DNA from: Opitutia bacterium
Lineage (GTDB): Bacteria; Verrucomicrobiota; Verrucomicrobiia; Opitutales; Seribacteraceae
Direction: 5' to 3'
Assembly (NCBI GenBank): GCA_018645475.1
Contig: JABGWU010000235.1
Coordinates: 1-64,000 of the forward strand
Length of the DNA stretch: 64,000 bases
This document shows positions 48,315 to 57,711 of this stretch, piece by piece. The first letter of the stretch is position 1; each line of letters begins with the position of its first letter. A program made the translations under genes and the position numbers. Under the pieces are notes generated by a model. It saw nothing but the letters and a program-made list of their open reading frames with translations, searched no databases and was not told the origin of the DNA.

Positions 48315-49513
48315 AGCTATGGATGGTAAAATATATATTTTCGATCAGCTTTTTTTTCATTATCGGTTGTTCTGAACCTAATAATATTAGTACTTCGGAC
48401 AACGGAAATTATGTACCATTTCCGAGCGATAAAATGTACGAGGTGAATGAGCATGAGTTTAAAAAATTGAACGCACGCAAAAATTATATCTTGGTAAAAC
48501 CTGGTGAATTTTGGATGGGTAGTCCCGTTTCAGAACCAGGCAGAAATCAAGATGAATCCAAACATCTTGTTCGTATAAGCAAACCATTCTTAATCAGTAA
48601 ATTTGAACTTACTAATCAAGAATGGAATGCAAATGTTCCCGCATCAATGAAAAAAGGTAGCCGTGTTTACGAGTTAACCGGTAGAAAACTTAAAAAAATG
48701 TGCGTCGGAGAAAATTTTTTGGATGGAAATTTCACAATAACCAATTATGAAAAAAAAAGTTCCCAGGGAAAATATTCTCTCGATTTTTTCTTTGAGGAAG
48801 TAGTTCCCAATTCCGGTACGAGAGGAAATTGGGAAATAAAGGAGAAAGACCGTAAAAACTATCAATTAGATAGCGAAAAATTTTTAAAACATCTAGATAT
48901 TACAGACTACTTGAAAGAAAAAAATATTTCTTCGCATGGTATAATTGGTGAAAAAAATCCAGTTACCCGAGTTTCTCATTCACAAGCAACGGCATATTGT
49001 TGGAAACAATCAACACGTGCTCATAAAGAGGGTCGATTACCAAAAGGATTAATTTATCGCTTACCTACCGAAGCTGAATGGGAATACGCTTGTCGAGCGG
49101 GTACTACAGGTATTTGTGGATTAGGCAGTGGAGAGCGATTATCTGGGGTAAATGCTTGTTTAAATGGTTCTAGAGCCGAGTATGTTCTAGGTGGTGAAGT
49201 AATGTTGATTAATCGAAGGAAGGTTGCACCTATAGATGTGTTTAAACCAAAATATTCCCCCAATGCTTGGGGAATTCATGATATGCATGGTAATGTAATG
49301 GAATGGTGCCATGATTATTACTCGCCATATGGTACTAAAAACAAAACGGTTGATCCGTTGGGTTTCTTTAATGGAAGCCGTCGCGTAGTAAGAGGTGGAA
49401 GCTTTTATCGAACAGCTCAGCAATGTAGGTCCGCTAGTAGGGCGAGTTATGAACCTTCTTATAGGGGATCTGAAATTGGGTTTCGAATGGTGATAGGATA
49501 TCGTCTTTTGTAA
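48311..49513 (+). CDS. SUMF1/formylglycine-generating-enzyme-family lipoprotein (lacks FGE catalytic Cys pair)
   Basis: Lipobox; FWMGSPVSEPGRNQDESKH, LPTEAEWEYACRAGTT, WGIHDMHGNVMEWCHDYY, RVVRGGSFYRTAQQCRSASRASYEPSYRGSEIGFRMV. Confidence 0.9.
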   Translation: MKLWMVKYIFSISFFFIIGCSEPNNISTSDNGNYVPFPSDKMYEVNEHEFKKLNARKNYILVKPGEFWMGSPVSEPGRNQDESKHLVRISKPFLISKFELTNQEWNANVPASMKKGSRVYELTGRKLKKMCVGENFLDGNFTITNYEKKSSQGKYSLDFFFEEVVPNSGTRGNWEIKEKDRKNYQLDSEKFLKHLDITDYLKEKNISSHGIIGEKNPVTRVSHSQATAYCWKQSTRAHKEGRLPKGLIYRLPTEAEWEYACRAGTTGICGLGSGERLSGVNACLNGSRAEYVLGGEVMLINRRKVAPIDVFKPKYSPNAWGIHDMHGNVMEWCHDYYSPYGTKNKTVDPLGFFNGSRRVVRGGSFYRTAQQCRSASRASYEPSYRGSEIGFRMVIGYRLL

Positions 49514-50548
49514 TCAAGGAATTTTTTGGAAGAATGAATTTATCGTTTTGAGTGATTCAGTCGTGGGCAAGGCGTACATTGTAACTCGGTCTACTCGGGC
49601 AATATTTATCCCAATGCATTGACCATTTAAGTTAAAAAGAGGGCCACCCATAGCCTCTCTTGGTAGAGGCAAGTCATGTTGTAAGACCGTAGAAAAACTA
49701 TCTTTTCTCTTTGATACAGGTCCGCTCATTTGTAGGTTTCGATTAAATAAATCAAAAGTAACAGAGCGGTGCCCTAATGTGACGACAAAGTTTTTAATTT
49801 CATTGTTTCGAATAAGTTTGATCTGAACTACATCCCCAGGGTCTTTTTTCCCAACTATCTTGATTAATGAATCTTGAGTTTTTACACGTCTATTATCGAC
49901 ATATGTAATAATATCATCTTGTAATAAACCAGCTCGATATGCAGCGGCTTGTGGAACGACTTCCGAAATTTTTACACCCTTGGCTTTTGTATCGTCGTTC
50001 ACTAGTAGGACACCCATGACACCTCCTTCACGATCAATTTTTCTGTAATTCCCACTTTTAATTCCTACCCGAATTTCATTTAAGGAATAGTGAGCAGCAA
50101 TAACCCAACTCCCTTCGGTTACATTTTTTTTGGTTTCCCAATTCAATACAGGAAAGGAATTATCTTTGGAGATGAGTTGGTATATAGCTAGGTCATTTTC
50201 TTCGAATCTCCTTTTAATTTTTAATGGATATTTTGTACCATCAAAAGTTTCCGCTTCCCTTGCCCCAACGCAGGAACTAGCTTTGGTTAAGATATAACCA
50301 TCAGGGTGAATGAATCCGCCCAATGCGATGAGTTTATCGTTTCTAAGTAACCGAACTGTACTTTTAAGTGCTGAATCCTTAGCGTTACCAAATGCATTTT
50401 GAATAGACTTCCCATTTAGCCGATAGTCGAGTGCTAAGAGTTTTGAACGATTTGAATCTTCACTGTATCCCGCGGAAAAAAAATGAAAAATCAAAATGAT
50501 AGTTATAGCCCCCTTCACAATTTGCTTCCTATTTTTGAGGCCTTGCAC
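49514..50548 (-). CDS. Trypsin-like/PDZ protein with degraded catalytic triad (pseudoprotease)
   Basis: GGFIHPDGYILTKASSCVG (His missing), ENDLAIYQL (Asp kept), REAMGGPLFNLNGQCIGIN (Ser missing from GxSGGP); PDZ VVPQAAAYRAGLLQDDIITYV. Confidence 0.82.
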   Translation of the reverse strand: MQGLKNRKQIVKGAITIILIFHFFSAGYSEDSNRSKLLALDYRLNGKSIQNAFGNAKDSALKSTVRLLRNDKLIALGGFIHPDGYILTKASSCVGAREAETFDGTKYPLKIKRRFEENDLAIYQLISKDNSFPVLNWETKKNVTEGSWVIAAHYSLNEIRVGIKSGNYRKIDREGGVMGVLLVNDDTKAKGVKISEVVPQAAAYRAGLLQDDIITYVDNRRVKTQDSLIKIVGKKDPGDVVQIKLIRNNEIKNFVVTLGHRSVTFDLFNRNLQMSGPVSKRKDSFSTVLQHDLPLPREAMGGPLFNLNGQCIGINIARVDRVTMYALPTTESLKTINSFFQKIP

Positions 50549-51503
50549 CTAGCGCTAGCTGAACGGAGAGTTCTGTGCTTCCACGATGATATTCTAGTGA
50601 GATTAATTCATTAGGTTTCTTTAATGATATAAGTATGGTTAATTCTTCTCGGGAATCGAGTTTTTCTCCATCTAAAGAAATTAAATAATCGCCTACCTTA
50701 AGACCGCTTTGTTTTGCAGCACTTTTTTCAACGACGCTGATAATTTTTAAACCTAAGTCAGTTTTTTCACATGCGACCCCTAAGAAACCTTGATCTTGCA
50801 ATTTTTCAAGAGTTAGTATTTCCCCTTCTTGATAAAAATCCCAATTGATGTGAAAGCACTCAACGGGAACATGAAAGTTTTGATCTGATTCCTTTGAAAC
50901 ACGACTATGTATGGCGATTATATTTCCATTGAAATCAAAAAGCGGCCCACCCGAATCTCCTCCAAGTAAACGACTGTCCGATTGTAAAGTATCTTCATTT
51001 TTACCAATTACTCTCCCTAATCTTACCACTACGCCTCTTTTCTTGTCAAAACCTCCTGGATGCCCAATGGCAAAGCACCAATCTCCAACTTTTGATGTTT
51101 CCCTTTTTGCTATTGGTGAAAAGGGCCATTTTCCTTTTTGTGTAATTCTTAACATTCCGGCATCTGAAATTTCAGATCCTCCTAGGCTAATTGCGGATAC
51201 CCTTTTTCCATTAATTAAACGAACATTCATTTTTTGCCCTGTCTTACCAATCACATGTGCTGCGGTTAATACAAGGCCATCTTCAGAAACAATCACTCCA
51301 CTACCCACCCCGTCGTCTGTTTCAATAGAAACAAGTGCCTTTTTGGCATTTGGTAAGAGTTTTTGCAGTCGGTTTTGTATCTCAATTAAATGCTCGTGAT
51401 TTATTGGATTAATTGATTTCCATTTTGCATCAGAAACAACATCAGCAGATGTAACATTATTGAAAATGAAACTTAAGAATAATTGCAGAATGATTAATCT
51501 CAT
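50529..51503 (-). CDS. Trypsin-like serine protease with PDZ domain (DegP/HtrA-like, S1C)
   Basis: GSGVIVSEDGLVLTAAHVIG, SDAGMLRI, LLGGDSGGPLFDFNGNIIAIHS, PDZ VVEKSAAKQSGLKVGDYLISLDG. Confidence 0.92.
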   Translation of the reverse strand: MRLIILQLFLSFIFNNVTSADVVSDAKWKSINPINHEHLIEIQNRLQKLLPNAKKALVSIETDDGVGSGVIVSEDGLVLTAAHVIGKTGQKMNVRLINGKRVSAISLGGSEISDAGMLRITQKGKWPFSPIAKRETSKVGDWCFAIGHPGGFDKKRGVVVRLGRVIGKNEDTLQSDSRLLGGDSGGPLFDFNGNIIAIHSRVSKESDQNFHVPVECFHINWDFYQEGEILTLEKLQDQGFLGVACEKTDLGLKIISVVEKSAAKQSGLKVGDYLISLDGEKLDSREELTILISLKKPNELISLEYHRGSTELSVQLALGARPQK

Positions 51504-51562
51504 CTAAATACAACAAAGATGTTTTTGAGAAAACTGCAAACCTGGGGTATGAAAAATTCCAT

Positions 51563-52786
51563 TTAATCTTTTGTTTGAAAAAAATTAATCACTCTTTTGC
51601 ATAGTATCTTATATTTTGAATTTCGATATAGTAAGATATTCATTTTGTTAAAATTATCATCAACCTGGAGTCGTTCGTAATTTGGTGAAATTTTCTTCTC
51701 CGTTGACGAGGTAACTAGCAAAATATCTGGCATTAGTCCTTGTGCACTGCTTTGTGAAATGGAGACTAGAGTATTTAGTATATTTTCTTTTTCAGTAGAT
51801 AAAATTTCTGATTCTATTTTTTCTATCTCGTTAAAAAGTAGGAATGTAGACTTCAATGTATTTTCAAATAATGGTTCACAAAAAACTGAAATAGAGGGTG
51901 TTCCTGCCCACTCATCCCCTTTATAAGGAGAAAAATTAAAATTCTTAAAGTGCCTGTTACCTTTTGAGGGCGCATTAAGAAATCTTATGAATTTAAAAGT
52001 CTCATCGGTGTGCGATTCTTTGTTTAAAACGAGTCCATAAACTGGTAATCTTTTGGTTCTAAATTCCTCAAGTTGTAAAATTTGTAAACCATTTTGCAAT
52101 GCAGTGCTCTTAGTCATAAAACCACCCGATAACTGGTCAGTGTGGAGAAGAGTTGATGCAAGTTCAGATTCAGATTTATAAAACTTAACTTTATAATTAT
52201 TTTGATAGTGATTATTACCAATCACCTTTTTAATTTCATTCCCAGAGATCGTATTTGCATGGGAAATTCCGATGGTATTATTAAGGTCAAAAATTTCTGC
52301 AAGACTTTCAGGTAATAATCTTGAGTTTTTTTGTAATGCAAAAACGATCCAGTCATGCGCAATGGTTATAGCCTTTTTATTTTCTATTCCTTGAGATTCA
52401 CTCGTTTTGTCATTTCCACTATAAAATACTAATAAATTAGAATCATTTAAATTTTGAGGAAGGGACGAATTAGAATTTTCAAAATAGGAGATATCGATAT
52501 TAATTTTTAGTTCGTTCTCAAAGTCTTTTGCACAAGCTTCTAGTGGCAGCCTCAAGGATTTTGCACAATAAATATTAATAGTGGATTTATGTGAAGTCTG
52601 TGGGGTAATTTGATTCCAAACAACGAACATTGAAGCAAGAACGAACATTGAAAGTAAGGAGAGAGTAATTCCCGTATATTTTGGAGCACGAAAAGTTTTT
52701 ACCTGACTAGGTTCAAATGGCCTCATATTTAATTTAAAGGAAGAAGAGGTGAGAATTGTGAGGTTTTGAACAATGAGATCACACAA
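51563..52786 (-). CDS. Membrane-anchored periplasmic substrate-binding-like protein (ModA/PstS-like fold, tentative)
   Basis: N-terminal TM, then INIYCAKSLRLPLEACAKDFENELKINIDISYFENSNSSL...LPVYGLVLNKESHTDETFKFIRFLNA. ATG at 52726 is an alternative start. Confidence 0.55.
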   Translation of the reverse strand: MCDLIVQNLTILTSSSFKLNMRPFEPSQVKTFRAPKYTGITLSLLSMFVLASMFVVWNQITPQTSHKSTINIYCAKSLRLPLEACAKDFENELKINIDISYFENSNSSLPQNLNDSNLLVFYSGNDKTSESQGIENKKAITIAHDWIVFALQKNSRLLPESLAEIFDLNNTIGISHANTISGNEIKKVIGNNHYQNNYKVKFYKSESELASTLLHTDQLSGGFMTKSTALQNGLQILQLEEFRTKRLPVYGLVLNKESHTDETFKFIRFLNAPSKGNRHFKNFNFSPYKGDEWAGTPSISVFCEPLFENTLKSTFLLFNEIEKIESEILSTEKENILNTLVSISQSSAQGLMPDILLVTSSTEKKISPNYERLQVDDNFNKMNILLYRNSKYKILCKRVINFFQTKD

Positions 52787-52917
52787 TAAAAAAGTATATG
52801 AAATTGCTTTGAAATTAATAAAAACAAGTTCATTACATGAATAATATCACATAGAACAGTCAAAATGTCACAACTATAAAAGAATCATTTTTTGATGAAA
52901 TCAACCTTGCCATTTCT

Positions 52918-53646
52918 ATGGTTGATAATGGAATGTGTTTTCCATTTATGAACTCTCGAATCCGTATTTTTGTCGTCGATGACGAGCAAGACCTTACTGA
53001 TCTTTTACACTACCAACTAGGTAAGGAAGGCTTTAATGTAAAATTTTCGAATAATCCTTATGAAGCTCTAGGTAATGCAAGAGACTTCAGCCCCGATCTT
53101 ATTATTTTGGATGTCATGATGCCTGACCTCGACGGTTTTCAGTTATTGCGGATGATTCGTGCCGATAATCTGCTTCAAAAAACTCCAGTTATCATGCTTA
53201 CCGCAAAAACGGATTTAGAGCACAGGATTAAAGGGTTAGAGCAAGGCGCCGACGATTATCTAGGCAAACCATTTGACTCTCAGGAACTTGTTTTACGAAT
53301 CCGTTCGATTCTCAAAAGAACCGCAGATCAAAAAGATGAAAACCTAAGCCGTATTATATTCGGAAATCTTCTCCTTGATGAAGAAGATCATAGTATTTCG
53401 GTATCCGGAGAGAAAATTGATTTTACATTAACTGAGTTTAAACTGCTTCATTACTTTCTTAAGCGTCGCGGTCGGGTTCAGACTCGGGATAATTTATTAC
53501 TTGGAGTTTGGAAATTTGACGCGGATATTGAAACTCGGACTGTTGATGTTCACATTCGTCGCGTTCGTCAAAAAATCAAAAATGCTGGAGTGGAAATTGA
53601 GACCATCCGAGGAGTTGGATATCGAATGATTGAGCAACTTGTTTAA
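52918..53646 (+). CDS. PhoB/OmpR-family response regulator (ATG at 52948 likely the true start)
   Basis: IFVVDDEQDLTDLL, LIILDVMMPDLDGFQLLRMIR, IMLTAKTD, DDYLGKPFDSQELVLRI, and winged-helix FTLTEFKLLHYFLKRRGRVQTRDNLLLGVW...RTVDVHIRRVRQKI. Confidence 0.93.
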   Translation: MVDNGMCFPFMNSRIRIFVVDDEQDLTDLLHYQLGKEGFNVKFSNNPYEALGNARDFSPDLIILDVMMPDLDGFQLLRMIRADNLLQKTPVIMLTAKTDLEHRIKGLEQGADDYLGKPFDSQELVLRIRSILKRTADQKDENLSRIIFGNLLLDEEDHSISVSGEKIDFTLTEFKLLHYFLKRRGRVQTRDNLLLGVWKFDADIETRTVDVHIRRVRQKIKNAGVEIETIRGVGYRMIEQLV

Positions 53647-54487
53647 AGATATGTCCTTACCTATTTGGTTGTTCGTCCTGATGTTAATTGGGTCTTCTTA
53701 TGCCATCTATGTCTCTATAAAAGCATTTATCACAAAGAAGAAGGAATCTTGGCCCAAACACTTCCCTCAGAAAAGAGAACTCAAAGATAAGGATGAGCAA
53801 AGCCGTAGAGATTTTGTTGCCAATGTCTCACATGAGTTGCGCACACCGGTTTCTATTATTAAAGGTTTCGCTGATTCTTTAATCGAAGACTATGAGGTTC
53901 TTAAAGATGAAAAACGAAAGCAATTTTTAGCTAAAATTCAAAAGAATGCGAAACGCCTAAATACTTTGGTCGAAGATCTTCTTGCTTTGGCAAAATTAGA
54001 AAAGCCCCAAACCACCTTATCCATAGAATTGTTCGATCTCTGTAAGCTCGTTCGAAACATAGAAGAAGAATTTTTACTAAGAAAAGAAACTCCTTTGCCC
54101 AAGTTTGTTTTAAAATGTCCAAATTCCCCTGTCTTTACTCGAGCAGACCCAGTAAAATTGGTAAGCGTATTCGAAAATCTTATAGACAATGCAATGCTCC
54201 ATGCTGAAGGGCTTTCTTACCTAATGATTTGTATAAAGGAAGACACTAAGAAAAAACAGATCATCTGTGAGGTTGAAGACGATGGAATTGGAATATCACA
54301 AGAGGATCAGGAGATGCTTTTTGAGAGATTTTATCGTGTAGAAAAAGGGAGGTCTCGAATGAGAGGGGGTACCGGATTGGGACTAAGTATAGCCCGTGAA
54401 ATAATAAAAGCCCACAATGGAGAGATTTCCATACAAAGTAAAACTGACCAAGGTGCTGTATTCTCCTTCCACATTCCAAAATCTTGA
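53630..54487 (+). CDS. PhoR-like sensor histidine kinase
   Basis: RRDFVANVSHELRTPVSIIKGFADSL, FENLIDNAMLHAEG, EDDGIGISQEDQEMLFERFYRVEKGRSRMRGGTGLGLSIAREI. Confidence 0.93.
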   Translation: MSNLFKDMSLPIWLFVLMLIGSSYAIYVSIKAFITKKKESWPKHFPQKRELKDKDEQSRRDFVANVSHELRTPVSIIKGFADSLIEDYEVLKDEKRKQFLAKIQKNAKRLNTLVEDLLALAKLEKPQTTLSIELFDLCKLVRNIEEEFLLRKETPLPKFVLKCPNSPVFTRADPVKLVSVFENLIDNAMLHAEGLSYLMICIKEDTKKKQIICEVEDDGIGISQEDQEMLFERFYRVEKGRSRMRGGTGLGLSIAREIIKAHNGEISIQSKTDQGAVFSFHIPKS

Positions 54488-54540
54488 AAATAATAGAGCT
54501 ATCTATGTCCAAGTTTTATAATATTAATACCACTATGTTT

Positions 54541-54562
54541 AATTGTAACACAATTGTAACAC
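54541..54562 (+). promoter_or_regulatory. Pho-box-like direct repeat AATTGTAACAC x2 (11-bp period)
   Basis: Two perfect 11-bp tandem copies upstream of the OprP-like porin and downstream of phoBR-like genes. A weaker in-phase TTATGTAAGAC follows at 54574. Confidence 0.6.
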
Positions 54563-54598
54563 TCATGACCCAATTATGTAAGACAAGTGTGATTAAAT

Positions 54599-55738
54599 AT
54601 GTTGATGCACCTGCTTAATTTTTTAAATTTAAAAAATAAAGACCTACTCCAAACTTTTTTGGCGGCAGCAATGTTTGGATGTAATCCTTCGATCAAGGCC
54701 GAAACGAGCGATTATGAGGGATTATGGAGTAACGCTGTTCTTTATGAAAATAATGAGAACTCTGTGGTGAGCAAGTTTACCTTAACCGGAAGACTACAAG
54801 CAGACTATCATAGTTTTGAAAATGATGTCGATGGTTTGTCAGAAGTTGATTCACAATGGCGTCGCTTTCGGTTTGGGTTCAAAGCCAACCTTTTGGGAGC
54901 CATTACTCTTCATTCCGAAGCCAATATGAATCTAAATGAACCCGAACCTCTTTACAGGAACCTGACCGACACTTATCTTTCTTGGACTACAGATGATGGT
55001 ATGAAGATTAAGGTTGGTAAACAGTCCGCTCCTTTTACCCTGCATGGATCGACTTCCTCTAAGAAACTCTACACTTTGGAGCGTGGGAAAATTGCACGCA
55101 ATATCTGGTTTACTAATGAATACTTTTCAGGAATTTCTCTATCTGGGAGTAAAGAAAAATGGAGTTATTTAGCCGGCGTTTATTCTAGTGACGAAGGTCC
55201 AGAGTTTGATGAAGCTTTCGAATATGGCTCTTTTGCGGTTTTTTCTGCCGGATACAATTTCGAAAAATCTGAATACTTTGACGAATCCCTACTCAGGTTT
55301 GATCTTATGCTTCAGGAGGAAGACCCGCACAATCAAACGCCCCACCATAAAAGTGCTTTTTCCGTAGTCGCTAAGCTTAATCAAGGAAATTTCAACTTTT
55401 GGGGAGACCTCAGTTTTTCTAATGGTTACGGAAGTCAAAGTGATGTATGGGGAGTCCAGTTCATGCCTTTCTATGATTTCACCGATAAACTACAAGGTGT
55501 GTTCAGCTATACTTACGTGGAAAGCGAACTTGCTGGTGGTGTTGATGTTACCCGCTATGAGAGAGATTTATCAGGGACAGGCGACGAAGTGCAGGAATAC
55601 TTCCTTGGGCTAAATTATTTTTTCTATGGTCATAAATTAAAATGGCAAAATGCGATTCAATACTCCGAGATGGACAATCTCGGAACAAAACAATACGAAG
55701 GTTGGGGCTTCACCTCAGGCATCCGTATTAATTGGTAA
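54599..55738 (+). CDS. OprO/OprP-like phosphate-selective porin
   Basis: Signal region then beta-barrel pattern FTLTGRLQADYHSFENDVDGL...QWRRFRFGFKANLLGAITLHSEANMN...VGKQSAPFTLHGSTSSKKLYTLERG...; ends in INW. Confidence 0.82.
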   Translation: MLMHLLNFLNLKNKDLLQTFLAAAMFGCNPSIKAETSDYEGLWSNAVLYENNENSVVSKFTLTGRLQADYHSFENDVDGLSEVDSQWRRFRFGFKANLLGAITLHSEANMNLNEPEPLYRNLTDTYLSWTTDDGMKIKVGKQSAPFTLHGSTSSKKLYTLERGKIARNIWFTNEYFSGISLSGSKEKWSYLAGVYSSDEGPEFDEAFEYGSFAVFSAGYNFEKSEYFDESLLRFDLMLQEEDPHNQTPHHKSAFSVVAKLNQGNFNFWGDLSFSNGYGSQSDVWGVQFMPFYDFTDKLQGVFSYTYVESELAGGVDVTRYERDLSGTGDEVQEYFLGLNYFFYGHKLKWQNAIQYSEMDNLGTKQYEGWGFTSGIRINW

Positions 55739-55799
55739 CCCATCAATATTCTTTTTATCCCGCACTCTTTAATTTAATCACAAAATTTAATTATCAATC

Positions 55800-57635
55800 A
55801 TGGCTAATGTATCAACTTGGGAATTTATTGTAGGTTTTCTTTACATCTTGGGAGGTCTGGGCATATTTCTTTTTGGAATGCGTGTGATGAGCGAAGGCAT
55901 TCAAAAAGTGGCCGGAGAAGGAATGAGAAGAATCATGGCAACCATGACTCAGAACCGCTTTTTTGGGTTGGCTACGGGCTTATTGGTTACCTGCTTAGTT
56001 CAATCTTCTTCAGCTACTACCGTCATGGTCGTAAGCTTCGTCAACGCTCAACTGCTCACCCTGATGGAATCGATAGGGGTGATTATGGGGGCAAACCTGG
56101 GAACCACATTGACCGGATGGATCATCGCAACAATTGGTAAGTTTAGCTTATCAAAGATAGCTCTTCCTATCATCGGGATTGGTTTACCGCTTGTTTTTAT
56201 GAGCCAACCAAAATTCAAACATACTGGAGAATTTCTGGTAGGTTTTGGCTTACTCTTCTTTGGGCTCAGTGAACTTAAAAATGCAGTACCCGATGTAAAG
56301 AGCTTACTGAAGAGTTCGGATCCTGGAGATCAGTTACTTGTGCAAGACATTCAAGGATTTATTGAACAACTTAATAGTTATGGGTTTGGCTCCGTAATTA
56401 TATTCCTGATCATTGGGGTCTTTCTTACTATTTTAGTTCAGTCTTCTTCCGCTGCTATGGGAATTACGATCATTGTCGCAATTAACGGTTGGATCAATTT
56501 CGAGATCGCCGCTGCGATTGTCCTTGGTGAAAATATTGGGACGACGGTTACAGCTTGGCTTGCATCCCTTGGAGGTAATATAAATGCAAAACGGGCGGCA
56601 CGTGCCCATTTTATTTTTAATATAGCCGGTGTAATTTGGATGTTACTTCTATTTTATCCATTCATTGGTATGTTGGATCAAATCATGCCGGGTGCAATTT
56701 ACATAGACGATGTGACGCAGGCTGAAGCCACTGCTTATCTAAAGGAAATTGATTTTGAAGGCATACCATCTGAAGATGATTTTTCCAAAGCCAAGAAAGC
56801 TATCGTTGATAGGAATATTCCTCTGCACTTATCTCTTTTTCACACTCTCTTTAACCTGACTAATATTGCATTGTTAATTGGATTCGCACCACAGCTTGGT
56901 CGATTAGTCGAACGACTTGTAAAGCCGAAGACGCATGATGGGAAGGCTCCGAAACCAGGGAGTTTAGCCTCACTTCACTACGAAGGCTCGGGGGTTCTCC
57001 CTAAGACAGGTGAGTTGAACTTAGCTCTCGTCGAAGCAGAAATTAACCGTCTAGCTGCGATTACTCGATACATGTTTGAAGGCTTTGTGGAAGTTTTTGA
57101 AAGTCCAGATTCGGATAAGAGTGATCTTATCAAAGAACTTAAAGAACTTGAGGAAAAATGCGATGAGCTCGCATTTGAGATTACACAGACTTTAATTTAC
57201 TGTACAACTGAAAGCCTTGCCGGTGAAAGAGCACTCCGAGTGACTTCCCTACTTCGAGTAGCAGGAGAACTTGAAGATATTGGAGATTGTTGCCATCGTC
57301 TCGTACAATTAGCTCACCGTAAATATAGAAAGAATCGAGTCCTCCCTCAGGAAACCCTTCGGGAGATCAAAGTGTTCTCCGAACAAATTCTGGATTTCAT
57401 GGAATTGTATCAGACTCATCTGAAGGATGGAAGTATTCCAGATATAGAAAAGGCAGAAGTTATAGAAAATCGTATTGATGCATCCAGAAAATCTCTACGT
57501 AAAAATGCAGTTAAAAGAATGCAGGATAAGGAAAACCTGAAGGCTGAAATGATCTACATTGATATTCTGAATGAAATGGAGAGTATCGGAAACGATGCCT
57601 TAAATGTTGTTCAAGCCCTAAACCATGTGGTTTAA
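55800..57635 (+). CDS. Na/Pi cotransporter family protein with PhoU-like C-terminal domain
   Basis: GGLGIFLFGMRVMSEGIQKVAG, VQSSSATTVMVVSFVNAQLL, GANLGTTLTGW, VQSSSAAMGITIIVA, GENIGTTVTAW; PhoU-like helical C-terminus. Confidence 0.94.
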   Translation: MANVSTWEFIVGFLYILGGLGIFLFGMRVMSEGIQKVAGEGMRRIMATMTQNRFFGLATGLLVTCLVQSSSATTVMVVSFVNAQLLTLMESIGVIMGANLGTTLTGWIIATIGKFSLSKIALPIIGIGLPLVFMSQPKFKHTGEFLVGFGLLFFGLSELKNAVPDVKSLLKSSDPGDQLLVQDIQGFIEQLNSYGFGSVIIFLIIGVFLTILVQSSSAAMGITIIVAINGWINFEIAAAIVLGENIGTTVTAWLASLGGNINAKRAARAHFIFNIAGVIWMLLLFYPFIGMLDQIMPGAIYIDDVTQAEATAYLKEIDFEGIPSEDDFSKAKKAIVDRNIPLHLSLFHTLFNLTNIALLIGFAPQLGRLVERLVKPKTHDGKAPKPGSLASLHYEGSGVLPKTGELNLALVEAEINRLAAITRYMFEGFVEVFESPDSDKSDLIKELKELEEKCDELAFEITQTLIYCTTESLAGERALRVTSLLRVAGELEDIGDCCHRLVQLAHRKYRKNRVLPQETLREIKVFSEQILDFMELYQTHLKDGSIPDIEKAEVIENRIDASRKSLRKNAVKRMQDKENLKAEMIYIDILNEMESIGNDALNVVQALNHVV

Positions 57636-57711
57636 CAAAGTGCGTATATATAATTAGGTAATCCAATCGTCCGACTTGCCTTTTTGGGTGTTTTTGTTGA
57701 AATAAATACAG

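Noticed and set aside
48311-49513. True formylglycine-generating enzyme for sulfatases
   Set aside because: Catalytic Cys pair absent by eye and no sulfatase gene nearby.
50911-51399. 162-aa + strand ORF
   Set aside because: Antisense to the HtrA-like protease, composition consistent with a shadow ORF.
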